From Heligmosomoides polygyrus polygyrus (taxonomy: Eukaryota; Nematoda; Chromadorea; Rhabditida; Heligmosomidae), in assembly GCA_947396885.1 (NCBI GenBank), contig OX377202.1:32603407-32667406 (forward strand): a stretch of 64,000 bases of DNA, in the 5' to 3' direction. A program made the position numbers and the translations under genes. Positions 1 through 13,619 of the stretch are shown one piece after another. Position 1 is the first letter of the stretch, and each line of letters begins with the position of its first letter. A model generated the notes under the pieces. It had not been told where the DNA came from. It did not search any database and saw nothing but the letters and a program-made list of their open reading frames with translations.

Positions 1-1170
1 TTTACCGAATTTACCGGAATCTACGGGCGAATGCGAATTTCCGCGTTAAAAATATGCGGTAAAAATTTATCGGTGGTGAGTCAGCGCACACCCTTGGGCT
101 GCAAGGCGGGTTTGCAAATGGTTGTTGGGGATGTCCGTGTCCCATTGATATCTGTACTGTGGTGGAGCTGTAGACAACCATACGATTGAACACTCGTTAC
201 CATACTGTGCTTCTCGTTCCTCTGTGATTAAAGGTACTGCTTACAGTTTTATGGCTCTACACATTTCCAATTTCAACCGAAAAAGGGGCTCTGCAACGTC
301 GAGAAGCATTCACTTCCTATTAAACACCGCTGCTACCTCATTCCCTACAGGGGCGCTCCCATAGTAAATGCTCATTCGGCGGAGTATTGTGTGAGGCCGA
401 AAAAATCTTGTGTTCGGCCATGCGGTGGATCCCATTTAAGGGCAAAGGAATGAAGACTACCGGAGGAATATCACTTCTACTGGAACATATGTATATTGCA
501 ATTGCTTTTGTATGGCAGTGAATAATTCGAAAGGAAATGCAGGCGAATACTTACATACGTTCGTTTAATTAAATAATTTATTTCCATTATATAGTGTCCA
601 ACGGTCTGGAATTAAGCAACATGTACACGGCGTGAACAAAACGGTCGTAATGAAAAAACATGGCAATTTATGATGGCAGTTGGTAAGGTAAAATTTAATT
701 AACAGAAAGATGACGATACAAGTAAATTGAGAGAAACGAGTCAAGGGTTTTGGGCTGTGTAATTTAATGTGAAACGAGCAGTGGCCCAACCGTGTACATG
801 CAAGTCGCGAGGGATGACGGCTCTGGACGGCATCTTACCAGGGAAGTGTCTCTGGCGTAGGTCTGAACCGGGCATGGTACTGCGAAAACGTCGTTCCTTC
901 ATATAGTAGTGATAGTGATATTCCTCGACATATCACGACCGTGAGCGGCGGCGTTTGTCATCGTTTTCCGAGCTAAGTGTTTTCCTTCTGTATCTATCCT
1001 TTTTTCGTGTTTTTTTTTTCAAAGGCATCTAGTTTATTAAGTTTGCTAATACTTGTTTAGTTTCGTTAGTTCACTAACTGTAGCCTGCCCACCGTCTTGC
1101 TGTACGAAGCTGGGTTGTCGGTGCATTCAATCGATTCATCTCTGGTGTCAATAGGTGTCAATAGGTCAAC
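1..1170. other. No gene recognised; LINE 5' flank
   Basis: I see no protein-like open frame with splice signals, no RNA gene and no terminal repeats in the first 880 bases. From about 880 to 1170 the sequence could be the 5' untranslated region of the LINE that follows, because it ends in a short direct repeat (GGTGTCAATA twice, around 1144-1165) just before the ATG at 1171. The true 5' end of the element cannot be placed without other copies. Confidence 0.4.
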
Positions 1171-1750
1171 ATGTCTCAGAGAACTAAGTCCGGCAAGAAG
1201 GCTACTGAGGCTTCAGCAAAAGTCTGTGTCACAAGCCAAGAGCAAGTTAACAGCAGCGTGAGTTGCGCCGCTCCTGAAGACTTTTCCAAGCTCTCAGTAA
1301 GAGAGTAGGTAGTAGTAGGAGCGAAGCATTGTTATTGAGTGGCTTCCTGAGGCTGCCGCGGACCTCCCCCCGTCCGAGAAACAGCGGGATCTCGAGGCCA
1401 AGGTAAGTGAGGTCTTTGATGTCTTAGACCTTGAATGCTGTCCCTTAGAGGTCTATCGTATGGGTCGGCATCAACGCGGTCATACCCGCAAGGTGAAGGT
1501 GGTATTGCCGTCGAAGTCTCACTGGGCTCTTGCTTTAAAAAATTCTTGGAGGCTTCGAGACTCTGCCACCTTCAGCAAGGTGAGAGTCCGGCGTAGCATG
1601 ACCTCTGAGGAACGGCAGCAAGAATATCGGCTAAGGCAGGAGTGTAGGGATAGGAACAGGCAGGCTAACGATCGCATTTGGGTGGTATACCGTGGAGAGT
1701 TAAGGCGAGCCGAGGACCTTCCCAAGCGAAGGGCACAGGGAAACGCCTGA
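1171..1750 (+). pseudogene. LINE ORF1-like frame, broken
   Basis: The ATG at 1171 opens a lysine/alanine-rich start (MSQRTKSGKKATEASAK) that stops at about 1306. Another frame continues to a TGA at about 1748, with a basic, arginine-rich stretch (roughly 1590-1740: RRSMTSEERQQEYRLRQE, many R/K/Q/E, possibly helical or coiled coil). Position immediately before the endonuclease and the basic composition fit the nucleic-acid-binding ORF1 protein of CR1-like LINEs, but I see no CCHC knuckle or PHD motif. The two halves are in different frames, so at least one indel has broken it. It might instead be the N-terminal part of a single fused protein. Confidence 0.5.
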
Positions 1751-1776
1751 CTGGACACGATGTACCTCCCTCGTCC

Positions 1777-2969
1777 ATGAAGCGCTTCCTTTTCAACTCT
1801 CGCAGCCTAGTGAATAAGATACATCACCTTCATCTCTTTCTGTCTAGCTATGAACCTGACTTATTGTTTATAACAGAGACATGGCTCTCAAGCTGAATAT
1901 TGGATTTTGAAATACTTCCTGGTTTCCCGTATAAACTCTTTAGAATTGACCGCATGGATCGCAAGGGTGGGGGTTTGTGTTGCCTTGCTAAAAATGCGAT
2001 TAGTTTAACTGCTGTTAATAGCCCTACCGGCCTCCGTTCTGATATTCTCTGCCTTGACGTCTTCGATGCTTCGTATTCGGTGGCATTTAGAATGGTTCTA
2101 GTGTACCGCCCACCGAACTCAAACACAAACGAAGACGATGCTCTCATCGACTCATTAGTGGAACTGTGTCTTTCGAACAATCACCTATTAGTATTGGGAG
2201 ACTTCAATCTTGATATTGACTGGGCTCATGGTGCAAAGCCTAGGAGGCAGAATTTAAGTTTACAGAATTCTTTGAATGTTGTAGCCTGACACAACAAGTA
2301 AACAGACCTACTCGAGGCGGTGCAATTCTTGACATAATCCTAACATCATCTCCTATTGTAAGCAACATTTCTGTGCTCCCTCCTTTTGAAACAGCGGACC
2401 ACAACGTAGTCGCCTTTGAAATTCACATGCCCTTGTTGACGCAGCGGGATTTACCACTTCCGAACTTTATCAAGGCAAACTATTCGGGTTTAGCCAACTA
2501 CTTCGGTTCTGTGGATTGGTGGGCAGTCTTTCAAGGTTATCGAAACATTGACGATCTGTATAAGAGGTTCTGCCGTGTCATATACTCCGGCTTATCCAGG
2601 CATGTACCTTTCCAGTCAACAAAGTCCTTAGTGATACATTATCCGAAGCACATATCCAATCTAATGGCCCAAAAAACACGTCTCTTTAACACAATTCAAG
2701 ATCCTCTTTCCCATCCACAATACAGAAACGTGTGTCAGGAACTGGATCATCACTTGAGTAGGTTTGCAGCATACCGTGAAAGATGTTCTTCAAAATCACG
2801 TAATAAGAAGGCTCTATTTTCCTTAATGCGATATAAGCTGAAAGCTCACCAAGAGTTGCCTGTCCTTGAAGACGACGCTGGTGTTCTTTACAAAGACGAT
2901 CCTCAAAAGGCAGAAGCACTCGCAAGTTATTTTGCTTCCGTTTACACTTCAAGATCGGAAGAGATATGA
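1777..2969 (+). pseudogene. LINE ORF2, APE-type endonuclease part
   Basis: The frame starts at ATG 1777 with MKRFLFNSRSLVNKI, the usual N-S-R-S-L-x-N-K motif of LINE endonucleases (exonuclease-endonuclease-phosphatase fold that nicks target DNA). ITETWLS, the catalytic-glutamate motif, follows at about 1875-1893, then YRPPNS, LVLGDFNLD (about 2190-2215) and the terminal TADHNVV-type histidine motif (ETADHNVVAFE at about 2388-2420). An in-frame TGA interrupts at 1894, the frame shifts near 2280-2300, and another TGA falls at 2967-2969 before the RT. Active-site motifs are all still readable, so the damage is relatively recent. Confidence 0.8.
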
Positions 2970-2975
2970 AGTGAA

Positions 2976-4625
2976 TTGAGTAGTTTACTTGAGCAATCAG
3001 AAACGGCTGAGAGATCCGATATACACGGAGTATGTGATTTTGTGATACAGCCCAATGAGGTGTTAAGAATTATGAAGCGGATGAAAAGCTCTACGTCAGC
3101 AACTTTCGACGGGATCCCACAAATTGTGTTTCAAAAATGTGCGCACTCACTTTATAGGCCCCTCTCAATGATTTTTAATGTTTCCTTGATGTACAGCGAA
3201 GTACCCGAGGTCTGGAAGGAGTCCCTTATCACGGCTATTCCAAAAAATCCAAATTCCGTCTTACTTTCCTCCTTTAGGCCTATAAGTATAACACCTGCTC
3301 CAGTCAAAATACTGGAAAAAATTGTGCGGGATAGAATAGTAGCTTATCTCTATAGAAACAGGTTAATTCCTCCTGAGCAGCATGGTTTCACGGTAGGCGC
3401 TTCCACAGCCACTCAGCTTGCAGATTCTGTCTTTGATTGGAATCTTGCTATAAATAATGGAAACTCATTTAATATCATTTACTTCGACTTGTCCAAAGCT
3501 TTTGATGGAGTCTGCCACGAAAAGCTTCTCATCAAGCTTCACCAACTTGGCATTCAAGGTTCTCTTTTGAGATGGATTCACTCGTATTTGAGTGGAAGGC
3601 ATATGCGCGTTAAGGTTAGAAACTCCTTTTCAAGTTGCTTCGAATGCAAAAGCGGAGTGCCCCAGGGAGGCGTACTTTCACCGGTACTATTCCTTGCATA
3701 CACTTACGATCTTCCTTCAAGATTGTCGGTTGGCAACCAAGTGAAGGTACAAATGTATGCTGACGACATAAAAATATACGGTGCATATAACAGTGGCAAC
3801 AAGGATCAGGTATGCCAAGCCTTATCTCAATCTGTCAAAATTATGATGGAGTGGGCTGATGCTTGGCAAATACCAGTCAATATCACGAAAACCTCTGTCT
3901 TGCATATAGGTACTTCAGAGAATGTGGAGAACAATTTCAACAACAACGTCCTCAGCTCTGTGTCTGAGGTTCGTGATTTAGGAGTTGTTATGGATCGTAA
4001 GTTAAATTTTGGAACTCATATAGATACCATTGTACGAAAAGCTTTTTCTACTCTGTTTTTGATCTTTAGAAATATTAAAAACACTGAAAGCTCGATCCTA
4101 ATTAACTTATACAAGTCGTATGTCGTACCATTATTGGAATATTGCTGCAAGATTTGGAGTCCCTTCACAAAAAAATTCCAGTTCAAGCTTGAAAAGGTGC
4201 AGAAAACGTTTACAAAAATTTTGTTTATCAGATGAATACGGTCCTCGTCTGACCCTGGTACAATTCCTAATTATAAGGAAAGGCTTATGCTTTTTAAACT
4301 TAAAAGTCTATTCTACAGGCGCATATTCAATGATCTCGTTTTCTGTTTTAAGGTACTAAAAGGGGAATCAATTCTTAGAGCGAGTAAGTACTGGGTATTT
4401 TTGCCAACACTTGGTCATCGAAATAGCTACTGTTTTCGCTATCCCCAAATCAAGAAGAAAAATCGTGAAAAGATCTTCAATTCCATTTTCTTTCGGGGTG
4501 CACGTTGGCTACAAATGTTACCTGCAAGTCTACTAGAAGCTCCGAACGTTCACATTTTCCGGAAGAACTTGAAGAAGATTGACTTGCTCTCAGTTTTGCA
4601 CATTGTCGATATATCGAAGAAATGA
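2976..4625 (+). pseudogene. LINE ORF2, reverse transcriptase part
   Basis: This continues the ORF2 frame after the TGA at 2967. Domain order: thumb/finger region with SFRPISITPAPVKILEKIV (about 3270-3325), QHGFTVGAST, IIYFDLSKAFDG (palm motif A, about 3475-3510), SGVPQGGVLSPVLF (motif B, about 3650-3690), QMYADDIKIY (catalytic YxDD motif C, about 3750-3780), then RDLGVVMDRKLNF. Another in-frame TGA lies at 4233, after which the CR1-type C-terminal tail resumes (YKERLMLFKLKSLFYRRIF, about 4275-4330) to a stop at about 4623. The catalytic aspartates are intact; only stops and small indels kill it. Target-primed reverse transcription is the known family role. Confidence 0.85.
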
Positions 4626-5416
4626 AAGACGCGAAAATTCTTGCATTTCTGCTCTTGCATTCTTTCTTTTTTCTTTTTAAAGTTTTTTTCTTTTTTTCTC
4701 AGGGTTTTCTATTCTTGCCCGCTTCTGACTAACCATAAATTTGCGTTCCTACCTTAGTGAAGTTTGTGTTGTTCTGTTTATTCCTGTTTGTAATAACTCT
4801 CGCTATGTAATGTTGTCTCTACGAATCTGTATTTGTTTCTTGATGACTCTGCATTCCTTGACACCTTGTTATTGTTCCTGTTCTGTTTAATCCAAAATCT
4901 AATTTCACTTTACCCTTTCCATACAACCGTCAAAGGGGCACTGATGGAGGCGGCGGACCTACTAAGCTGGTATCCGGAGCCGTTTCGTCCAGCGACTTGC
5001 AGTGTTGGCGGCCCACTGCTCGTCTTCATTCAGTTCCCCTACCCCAGACCCGTGGATTCCATCTGTTGTGTGAGACTACTTTTTACTCTTGATTGAAGGT
5101 TTTCCTCATCGCTTAGTTAAGATGGATGCAATAGGTTGATCTGTTGAGGTTTTATTTTACTCTATTCAGTAATTCTCGATTATTGATACATCGTGTCCAG
5201 TGTGTTTCGTTAACTGTATTAGCGTACTATTTTAGTGCAAATAAATAAATAAATAAATATAGTAGAAAAACAGGTTTCGTTTTTGCTGAGTCCTTGAACC
5301 AAAAGATCTACGGCCTCGAAGGTGGTGTTCAGTATCGCACCGTCAGCGAGTGCCCACCTGCATTCGTGCGCGCTTAGATTATGGGACGTGACGAAAGGAT
5401 CTGCGGCAAGTGAACA

Positions 5417-5471
5417 GGTGTCTCAGCGGGTATGACGCTGCTTCAAGGTGCTAGGTCAGATGTTCGACTCC
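5417..5471 (+). promoter_or_regulatory. tRNA-like Pol III split promoter, left arm
   Basis: GGTGTCTCAGCGGGTATG (5417-5434) resembles an A box (TGGCNNAGTGG). TGTTCGACTCC (5461-5471) is close to the B-box consensus GGTTCGAANCC. The spacing is tRNA-like, but the flanks do not fold into a full cloverleaf. Known from tRNA-derived SINEs; activity is inferred. Confidence 0.55.
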
Positions 5472-6332
5472 CGTGCCGTGCGATGTTTCTAAATTTTTCA
5501 TGAGCGCTGCCTCCTTTACCAATTTGCTTCCTAAACATCTCCTACTCATTTGTTTCACTCTAAATTGTCAAATATAGGTCAGATTCGTGATGAACAACTC
5601 AGATAACTCTTATAGACGAAGTTTGGGCGAAGAGGTGACTATGACCTTACCATTAGTCACCCCTACCTATTGTAACTTGCCGTACTCCAGTGTAATACGA
5701 AAAACGGATGTCAGATTCGTGATCTCCACCCCAAATAGCCCTGCCCCTTGAGCGAGATTTGGGCGATTGGTAATTATGACCTAGACAGTCCCAGTCACCC
5801 CGTACCTGCTGAAACCCACCCGTAGCTGCTGTAAGGTCACTGGTTAACATTTGCTAAAAAATAAAAATATTGTGTAGTACAGAAAGTGAGAAAAGTCCGT
5901 GAAGCACAGCTCACAGTGAACCCTTATTTTACAATTTAAAGTGAAATAAATGTGTAGGAGATGAGTAGGAAGTAAGCTGAGACTGCCTTTAAGGCACTAT
6001 TGTACTTCCATGAGCAGAGGGCGAGGAGAGGTCGAAAAATTTTTTCGCCAAACCCCATCCAGGGAAGTTGTTCGTGGTGGTGATCATGAATTTGACACAT
6101 TTAGAATTCTGGTCAATCACAGTAGGTTACAGCAGGAATGGGTGAGAGGGCTGTCGAGGTCACCGATTCCGCCCAAACTTCATCTATAGGGGTTAAGGGT
6201 GTTCTGGGGTGTTGATTACGAAACTTACCCTTATTTGACAACTTAGAGTGAAATAAACGTGTAGGATATTGTAGGAAGCGAACTCTTAAAGGAGGAAGCG
6301 GTCATAAAAATTGCAAAAATAGTGCATAGCAT

Positions 6333-6390
6333 GGGTGTCGAACATTTGCCCTAGCACCTGTGAGGCAGCGTCGCACCCTGCTGAGCCACC
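6333..6390 (-). promoter_or_regulatory. tRNA-like Pol III split promoter, right arm
   Basis: Read on the minus strand, GGTGGCTCAGCAGGGTG (complement of 6374-6390) is the A box and TGTTCGACACC (complement of 6333-6343) the B box. This is the inverted partner of the boxes at 5417-5471. The two promoters point toward each other across the foldback element. Confidence 0.55.
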
Positions 6391-6555
6391 GATTTGCATG
6401 CCGCAGAGCCTTTCGCCACGTCCCATAGGTCAGCGCACGCACGTATGCACGTGGGTACGTGCTGACGGTGCAATACTGTGCCCAACTTCAAGGGCCCGTA
6501 ACTCTTTGGGTTCAAGGACTCAGCAAAAAAAGAAACATGTGTTTCAACTATTTGA

Positions 6556-9500
6556 AGGGTAAAATTATCTATTCATTTCCCTCGTTCAGACACGACTGAG
6601 ACCCTTCCATGGTTAGTAAGTCCGTCACTCCCACTGAAGCGCACACGACGACTACTAGCGGAATCAATAAAAAGGAGGCAAATGGGAAGCTTACAAATGA
6701 TAACAAGAGGTACGAAAATATCTTACCAAGCAAAACAATGAAAGGAATTTGGGGGGAGATAAGTGAACACTGAAGTCGGATATCCACCTTATTGTCAGAG
6801 TAAAATGGCAAAGTAAACACTAAGCGAATAAAAAAAAATCAACAGCAAGAGAGGGAAAATCTGAGATGTAAATCCTGCCAAAGAGAGTAAGCAAATATTG
6901 CATATATTCAAGGACCCCGTTCTCTAAGTTTTAGAACAGGGCGGAAAACACTGGCGTTTGGAAATTCTTGTAAGCTTGCAGGCAACATTTGCACGAAGGG
7001 AGCATCACGACAGAAACCAGCGAACTGAAGACTTCCTCATGATATTTTTTCTTCACTTTACGGTAGTGAAAACGATGATGACTACGATGACTCAGCGTTG
7101 CAGGGAAATCCAATACTTGCTAGCAACTTTTGCCTTTCTTTAGTGGGGTCAACAAAAATGCTTACCAAGAACGATTCGAAGAAAGATAGCGACACAGACA
7201 GGCGGTCAAGGGGTTCTTGAAGCATGGTATCGCTTGCTCACCGTCTTGAAGACTATCGTTTGTGGTTTAGCGTCTTCTCGTCGTCGTTTTGAACTCTTCA
7301 ATTCATTGACGACATCTCACATCCTTGGATTGGATCTGGCGGATCCATTCTTTTACAGATGGATTGCATGAACCGCACCCTAGACTGCTCCAAGTGGTCA
7401 ATACTACACATTGTATAAAAGTGCTTGTAACTCTGCATGCTGTTCCGTCCATCCGTCGGCGTAAAATTAAGGGGTGCTCGACAGGCTTCAAATCTTGATC
7501 GCTGCTATTTCCAATCAGTGTTCACTGGTTGAGATCGAATGCATGGATGATGGAGAATGTGTGAGCTTCAGAACAGTATCGATCAGACTATCAATATTGA
7601 CAGACGTCCTCAATTTTTGGGCTGAGTTAACGGTTTCAAGCAGATATCACATGAATATGAGCTTCGCCGGGCAGGCTCCACAATAGCTAAGCATTATTGA
7701 TAGAGCAATCAATACAGGTGGGCTAGTATCGATTCAGGGCGGAGTGGCGTTCCTCCACTGTCCTTTAAACAGGGGCGTTCCAAATGTCTCCACTACTCGT
7801 AAGGCAGCCACTGGACTCTCGAGCAGGGTTTGGGGTGGGTGTGCGAGGAGAACAAGGGGTAGAAAGTTCGTCCCTCGGGTGGAGAACAATACAACGTCGA
7901 ACGTCACCTCCGCATCAAAGTTTGTTGAGCAGCTGTTTAAGGTTTTATGATGAACTCAAGCGGGCATCGAAATGATTGCAGCATGCAGCAGAACAACAGA
8001 ATGCAGCATTTTTAAAAAATATCCCAACTTAAATTTGGCTATTACTGGAAGAAGTATAGCCCACACCTTTCTTAAAGTACCGAACTTTCAGCAAATTTAG
8101 CATTGGGCCAGGACAGAAGCTCCATCGTTGAGTTCTAAATTCAAATAACCATAACCTTGTTCAACACTTGAAGATTAAGCGGTGGAAAGACTAAGGGAGT
8201 TTAAACATCCATGTCAGAAAGGAGCACTGATAAAATAGAAATATCTAACACGGCAATGTCTGGGTTGACAGAGCTAACGAAGCACCAGAAAACGTTGTTG
8301 AATAGTTCCAAATAGAGTTAAACTTCTATTCCGTGGACCTCTCAGAAATAATCCCCCATATATAAATAAATAAAAAGATTAGGTGACATGTTTGGAGAAA
8401 AGGCAGAATTAAGTAGGCAAAGGCAAACAAGGTCCAACTCTTACATTATTGAAAGGCTAAAACTTCAACCTGATATTTGTCAGTGTCACACAATGTTTTG
8501 GAGACCTTTTATTACTATGTAATTGTAAGAGCGTACATGACTAGCATAGGTCTTCGAAATTGGTCCTTAAATTCTTACCCCGAAATTCTAATTCAAATGA
8601 AGAGTTTGTCCCCTAGATTTTGTGTTAAAGTACACTAGCAATACACCACTAAGCAACAAAAAATCATCGATAGTGAGGTGAAGTTTAGAACTGTTCGAGG
8701 AAACTATTATATTTGTTGATAAAATGATGAGCAAAGCTCCCTGTTTTATCCCACACAATCTACACTAATCGTAAGTATGTCGTTTTATTCTATTCGTGTC
8801 TTCATTAGTATAACTAAGGGCAAGTGGAATAACGGTTATAAGGAACTGAAGAACAGTGCACTTTAGAAGGCATTACTGTTCTTTAAAAGATTTGCTGGCT
8901 TGCAATATTGCAGACCTTCACCGACGTCGTTGGGAGACAGACAGTCAAATCGAGTGCACACTAGATGATTTCCACTCTTTATCCCAATACCTACATATGA
9001 GCGGAGGTGGTTGAGCAGAATATTTTTCGTTTCCTCAAACTTTGCACAAAATCAGGAAAGGGTCGCATGAATAGATCTTTACCTGTCGCCTTGTGAAACC
9101 GCGGAATTTGAGTAAAATCTCTCGTCGCATTCGAGCTCTGTATCACCATCTCGAAGATCGTCATTTTTCAAAGATCAGCTGCATTCTTATAAACATCTTA
9201 CCCAAATTTCGATCTGATTCTGGAATATCCCTTCTGGGATTGAAGAGTGTCATGCGTAACTCGAAAATTGGGGTTTTCCGCTACCATGAAGTTGGTTTAG
9301 AATCGGCCAGGTTAGGGCCGGTTTTACCTGAGCTTCATTCACTCAATTCTTTTGGAATAGTGCCCAAACTGCCTGTACGCCTTTGACGAAAGGATCATTT
9401 TTTAAAGAAGCAATGGAAATGCGGGAATTGCTAGGCCGACCTCGCGAGATTGAAAAAAGACGTGGCGAGCAATGGAGACATGCTTAATTAGTCGACGTTA

Positions 9501-11600
9501 GTTCTTCTTATATGTAACTAGGATAGCTGTTGAAGTTTAATGCCATTCAGCAACCAAAAACAGAATTCTGATCAATCCTAGTCAGAAGAGGCATCGCTAG
9601 GACAGCGAAACGAACGGAAACAGTAGTGACCTTTGCCGGCTTAGAAATTGCAACGAAAGGCCAACTCGTGGGCTAGTTCAGGGTCTCGCTTCCGTAATAT
9701 AGTTTATTTCCAATGTTGCATATGTTATCAAGGTGAGAAAGGGAATTGCAACCTCCCTACTATGACAGATCTTAGAATTCCTCGCAAAAATGTGTGGCCC
9801 CCATTGCTTGTGGCGTAGGCGAAGTCCTTTCAACGCAAATGTCTCTTTCCTATCTCAACCCTTAGAGCCTTATACGCTCAGAAAACGCGTCGTACACTAT
9901 TGTTGAGTTGTGCTGGAACTCCTATATGGAAAATTGCTAAAAATTCAAAACGCTCCTGTTTTTTCAAAGTTTTGCAATTAAGTACCGTACAAGAAAAGCT
10001 TCTGAAAGCTGCATGTAATTCGCGGTTACTGTGTTTAAATTGTTTACCAATAACTTCAACCAAATGTAACAAAGTAACGAAGTAAAAGCTGCTACTTGTA
10101 AGGAGACCTGCCTATTGAGTGAACCAAAACACGGGGTGGGGGGTGGTGGTAGCGAGGTTGGATGTGTGGCGTGCAGACACGTCCGGAAAGCTGTGGGGCG
10201 TCGGTTCCAAATTGTCTGTTTTGCTCGCATTCACTACCAGCTGTTTACAGCTCCCTGAATGCAGTTAAACCACATTACATAGAGACAAGGTGGTGCTGGT
10301 ACTGGTCATGCATTGTTACGTGGCTCTCTGCTAATCCAAATAAATGGTTTAGTTGGAACGGTCTTTGTCAGAAGGATAGCATTCACCTCGGAGTTGCTTT
10401 CTTTCTTTTTCTTATCTTCTTTTTTTTCTTACATTTTAAGATTGCTTTGCCTCCATTTAATCATCCAAGCAACGAATTAACGGAATCAGCGGCCTGAATT
10501 TGTTCGTGTTCGAATTTGATTCGAACGACCTTCCCCTCCGTAAACATAACACTAACACTCGACGAATTCGAACCCTTACCATTAGACTAAAGATAAAAAT
10601 TCATAAGTATTCCTAAATGGCAGAAGTTGTAGTACTACCATCCTCTGCTTTGCTTCTGTGAGCACCATTTGCCTTTTTTTCAGCGAAGAAAAGGGGAGGA
10701 TAAGTATCACACCAGTTTGTCCCTATTGCCCAAGCTGTCGTCGTGCAGTTACCACTCAGCGAAGTCGTGAAGAAGAGCTGGGTCTTGTCTATTGCTCTAC
10801 CCATCAAAATTCTCTTTGAGCAACACGACAGGTGTTTACTTTGCCTTTTTTGCTTTTTTTTGCATTTTCAACTAAACGTAATCCTACGTTTGTCAGTGCC
10901 TGCACTGAGCGCCAAGGTGATTCAAATATAGCCCTCCTATTGATGAAGTCCTGCTGTTCGAAGAGATTCCGTTTATCATTAGATAAGCTCATACTAAATC
11001 AGAAATGATCTTAAACTCCTAAGTAGACGATGAATAACCCGCTGCTTTTGGAAAGATGGTTGTGCAGTCCACCTCGGTTTCACGTCGAATGAGACTTCGC
11101 ATGATGTCGTAGCTGATTCTCCGAACAATACCATTCGAAACGTCCTTGCCAATATTTCCTAATTGTCGCGTACATCCTCAAATTCATCCGATGTAGAATT
11201 CAAGTCGTACAGAAGGCCATTGCAACCTTTTGATGTTACGATTTTCACAATTGTACCCTTTTAGCATCATTATATTTTTTGAAAGAATAGCTCTCAGAAA
11301 TGTATTGCATTATGCTTGTTATAATCACTACTTTGCTTGTTCCTGGAAGTACGACTTCTTCCCTCACCTTAGTTTCAGATCCTATGAATACTCCTTTTCT
11401 TCCTAATATTCCATTTTTCTTTTCGAGCAATTCTTGATTTTTGTGATTGGACGATAGTGCGATTGCCCCAACATTCTAAATCACATTTATTCTCTTCTCT
11501 TTGTAGGCGTATTTGGCAGGATTGGTTTCGCTTTATTTTTTGTTGTACTTGGAATTATACGAATTATGCCTTGTTTTTTGTCATGCAATCGCACCATGGA
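6556..11600. other. 5-kb stretch without recognisable gene
   Basis: All open frames here are short, have no protein-like composition and are not flanked by convincing splice sites. The sequence is AT-rich with no terminal repeats that I could pair. A low-complexity T-rich tract occurs near 10400-10440. I cannot assign this stretch to a known repeat family from sequence alone. Confidence 0.4.
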
Positions 11601-11608
11601 GTGCACTA

Positions 11609-13103
<1,495 letters not shown>

Positions 13104-13117
13104 TATCTATCTATCTG

Positions 13118-13200
<83 letters not shown>
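13104..13200. repeat. TCTA (GATA) microsatellite, right block
   Basis: About 24 copies of TATC/TCTA with one TCTG variant near 13116, continuing the array interrupted by the mariner. Confidence 0.95.
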
Positions 13201-13201
<1 letters not shown>

Positions 13202-13272
13202 AAAAAATTTATTTATAATATATACTGTATTTATGAATAAAGAAATAAAGAACTATTCTCTCCTATTTAAAA

Positions 13273-13494
13273 ATGTTTGCCTTTCATGCCATAAGCATGT
13301 TTCTCGCCTACTTTTTTCTCGCAGAAGGCGTGCAGATCTCCTGCTTCGTGTGCCAATCGTGGAAAGACGGGCCGATCGCCGACGCTCGCTGCGATTGCTC
13401 GCTGGACAGCAGCGGGAAGGGTCGTCCGATGACCCAGCAGCGTCCTCTGGCTGCACGGTTTATGGCCGCCCGACGCTGCCCGTCGTCATCCTGA
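13273..13494 (+). CDS. Possible small secreted Cys-rich protein exon
   Basis: The ATG at 13273 opens a hydrophobic stretch (MFAFHAISMFLAYFFLA), followed by EGVQISCFVCQSWKDG and a Cys-containing run ending in CDCSLDSSGKG; the frame stops at 13494. The I-S-C-x-V-C-x-S start after a signal peptide is reminiscent of Ly6/uPAR three-finger proteins in nematodes, but too few cysteines follow to prove it. The run TTTTTTCTCGCAG at 13312-13324 is also a good 3' splice site, so the real structure may be an exon starting at 13325 in phase 1, after an upstream signal exon. The segment is clearly GC-richer than its surroundings, as host exons in this window are. The end after about 13420 is uncertain; it may be a gene fragment. 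Confidence 0.35.
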   Translation: MFAFHAISMFLAYFFLAEGVQISCFVCQSWKDGPIADARCDCSLDSSGKGRPMTQQRPLAARFMAARRCPSSS

Positions 13495-13619
13495 CATGCC
13501 GCCTCGATAGCAGCGGGCCTGCTTCGGTCAACACTTAATGCGATCACTGATCGAGGAATGATGTGTCAGCGACGACCCGGCTGAACAACGGGCGTTCCAG
13601 CGGGACGGTCGAACGGCTT

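Larger units (their letters stand above)
1171..5260 (+). mobile_element. CR1/Jockey-type non-LTR retrotransposon, decayed
   Basis: This is a nearly full-length LINE: an ORF1-like frame (1171-1750), an APE-type endonuclease (from 1777), a reverse transcriptase with C-terminal extension (to 4625), a 3' UTR of about 630 bases and an AAAT-rich tail at about 5238-5260. RT motifs such as FDLSKAFDG, GVPQGG and MYADD place it with the CR1/Jockey-like elements known from nematodes as Sam/Frodo relatives; the exact clade is inferred. The coding region has in-frame TGA stops and at least one frameshift, so it cannot move itself. A 5'-truncated copy of the same family's 3' UTR lies at 47340-47672, which confirms where the 3' end is. 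A foldback element begins directly at the tail. Confidence 0.82.
5261..6555. repeat. 1.3-kb foldback element with tRNA-like arms
   Basis: The left part (about 5268-5870) and the right part (about 5905-6550) are inverted copies of each other. The outer ends read TTTTGCTGAGTCCTTGAACC on the left (from about 5282) and its complement near 6510-6530. Matching inner blocks include the CTCCTACTCATTTGTTTCACT-like block (5550-5570), found complemented near 5945-5970 and 6245-6270, and GAAGTTTGGGCG (about 5619), found complemented at about 6170-6180. Both arms also carry tRNA-like A and B boxes. The structure suggests a SINE-derived or MITE-like inverted element; no transposase is visible. It sits flush against the AAAT tail of the LINE, so it probably inserted there. 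Confidence 0.7.

Noticed and set aside
6333..6562. Small protein-coding frame on the plus strand
   Set aside because: The region is the inverted right arm of a foldback element with tRNA-like boxes on the other strand, so the frame is incidental.
7303..7491. Possible minus-strand gene
   Set aside because: Short, no domain, no splice signals, no raised GC content.
13253..13547. Overlapping minus-strand frames in the 13.3-kb GC-rich block
   Set aside because: The plus-strand frame has a signal-peptide-like start and splice acceptor; the minus frames are arginine-rich shadows.
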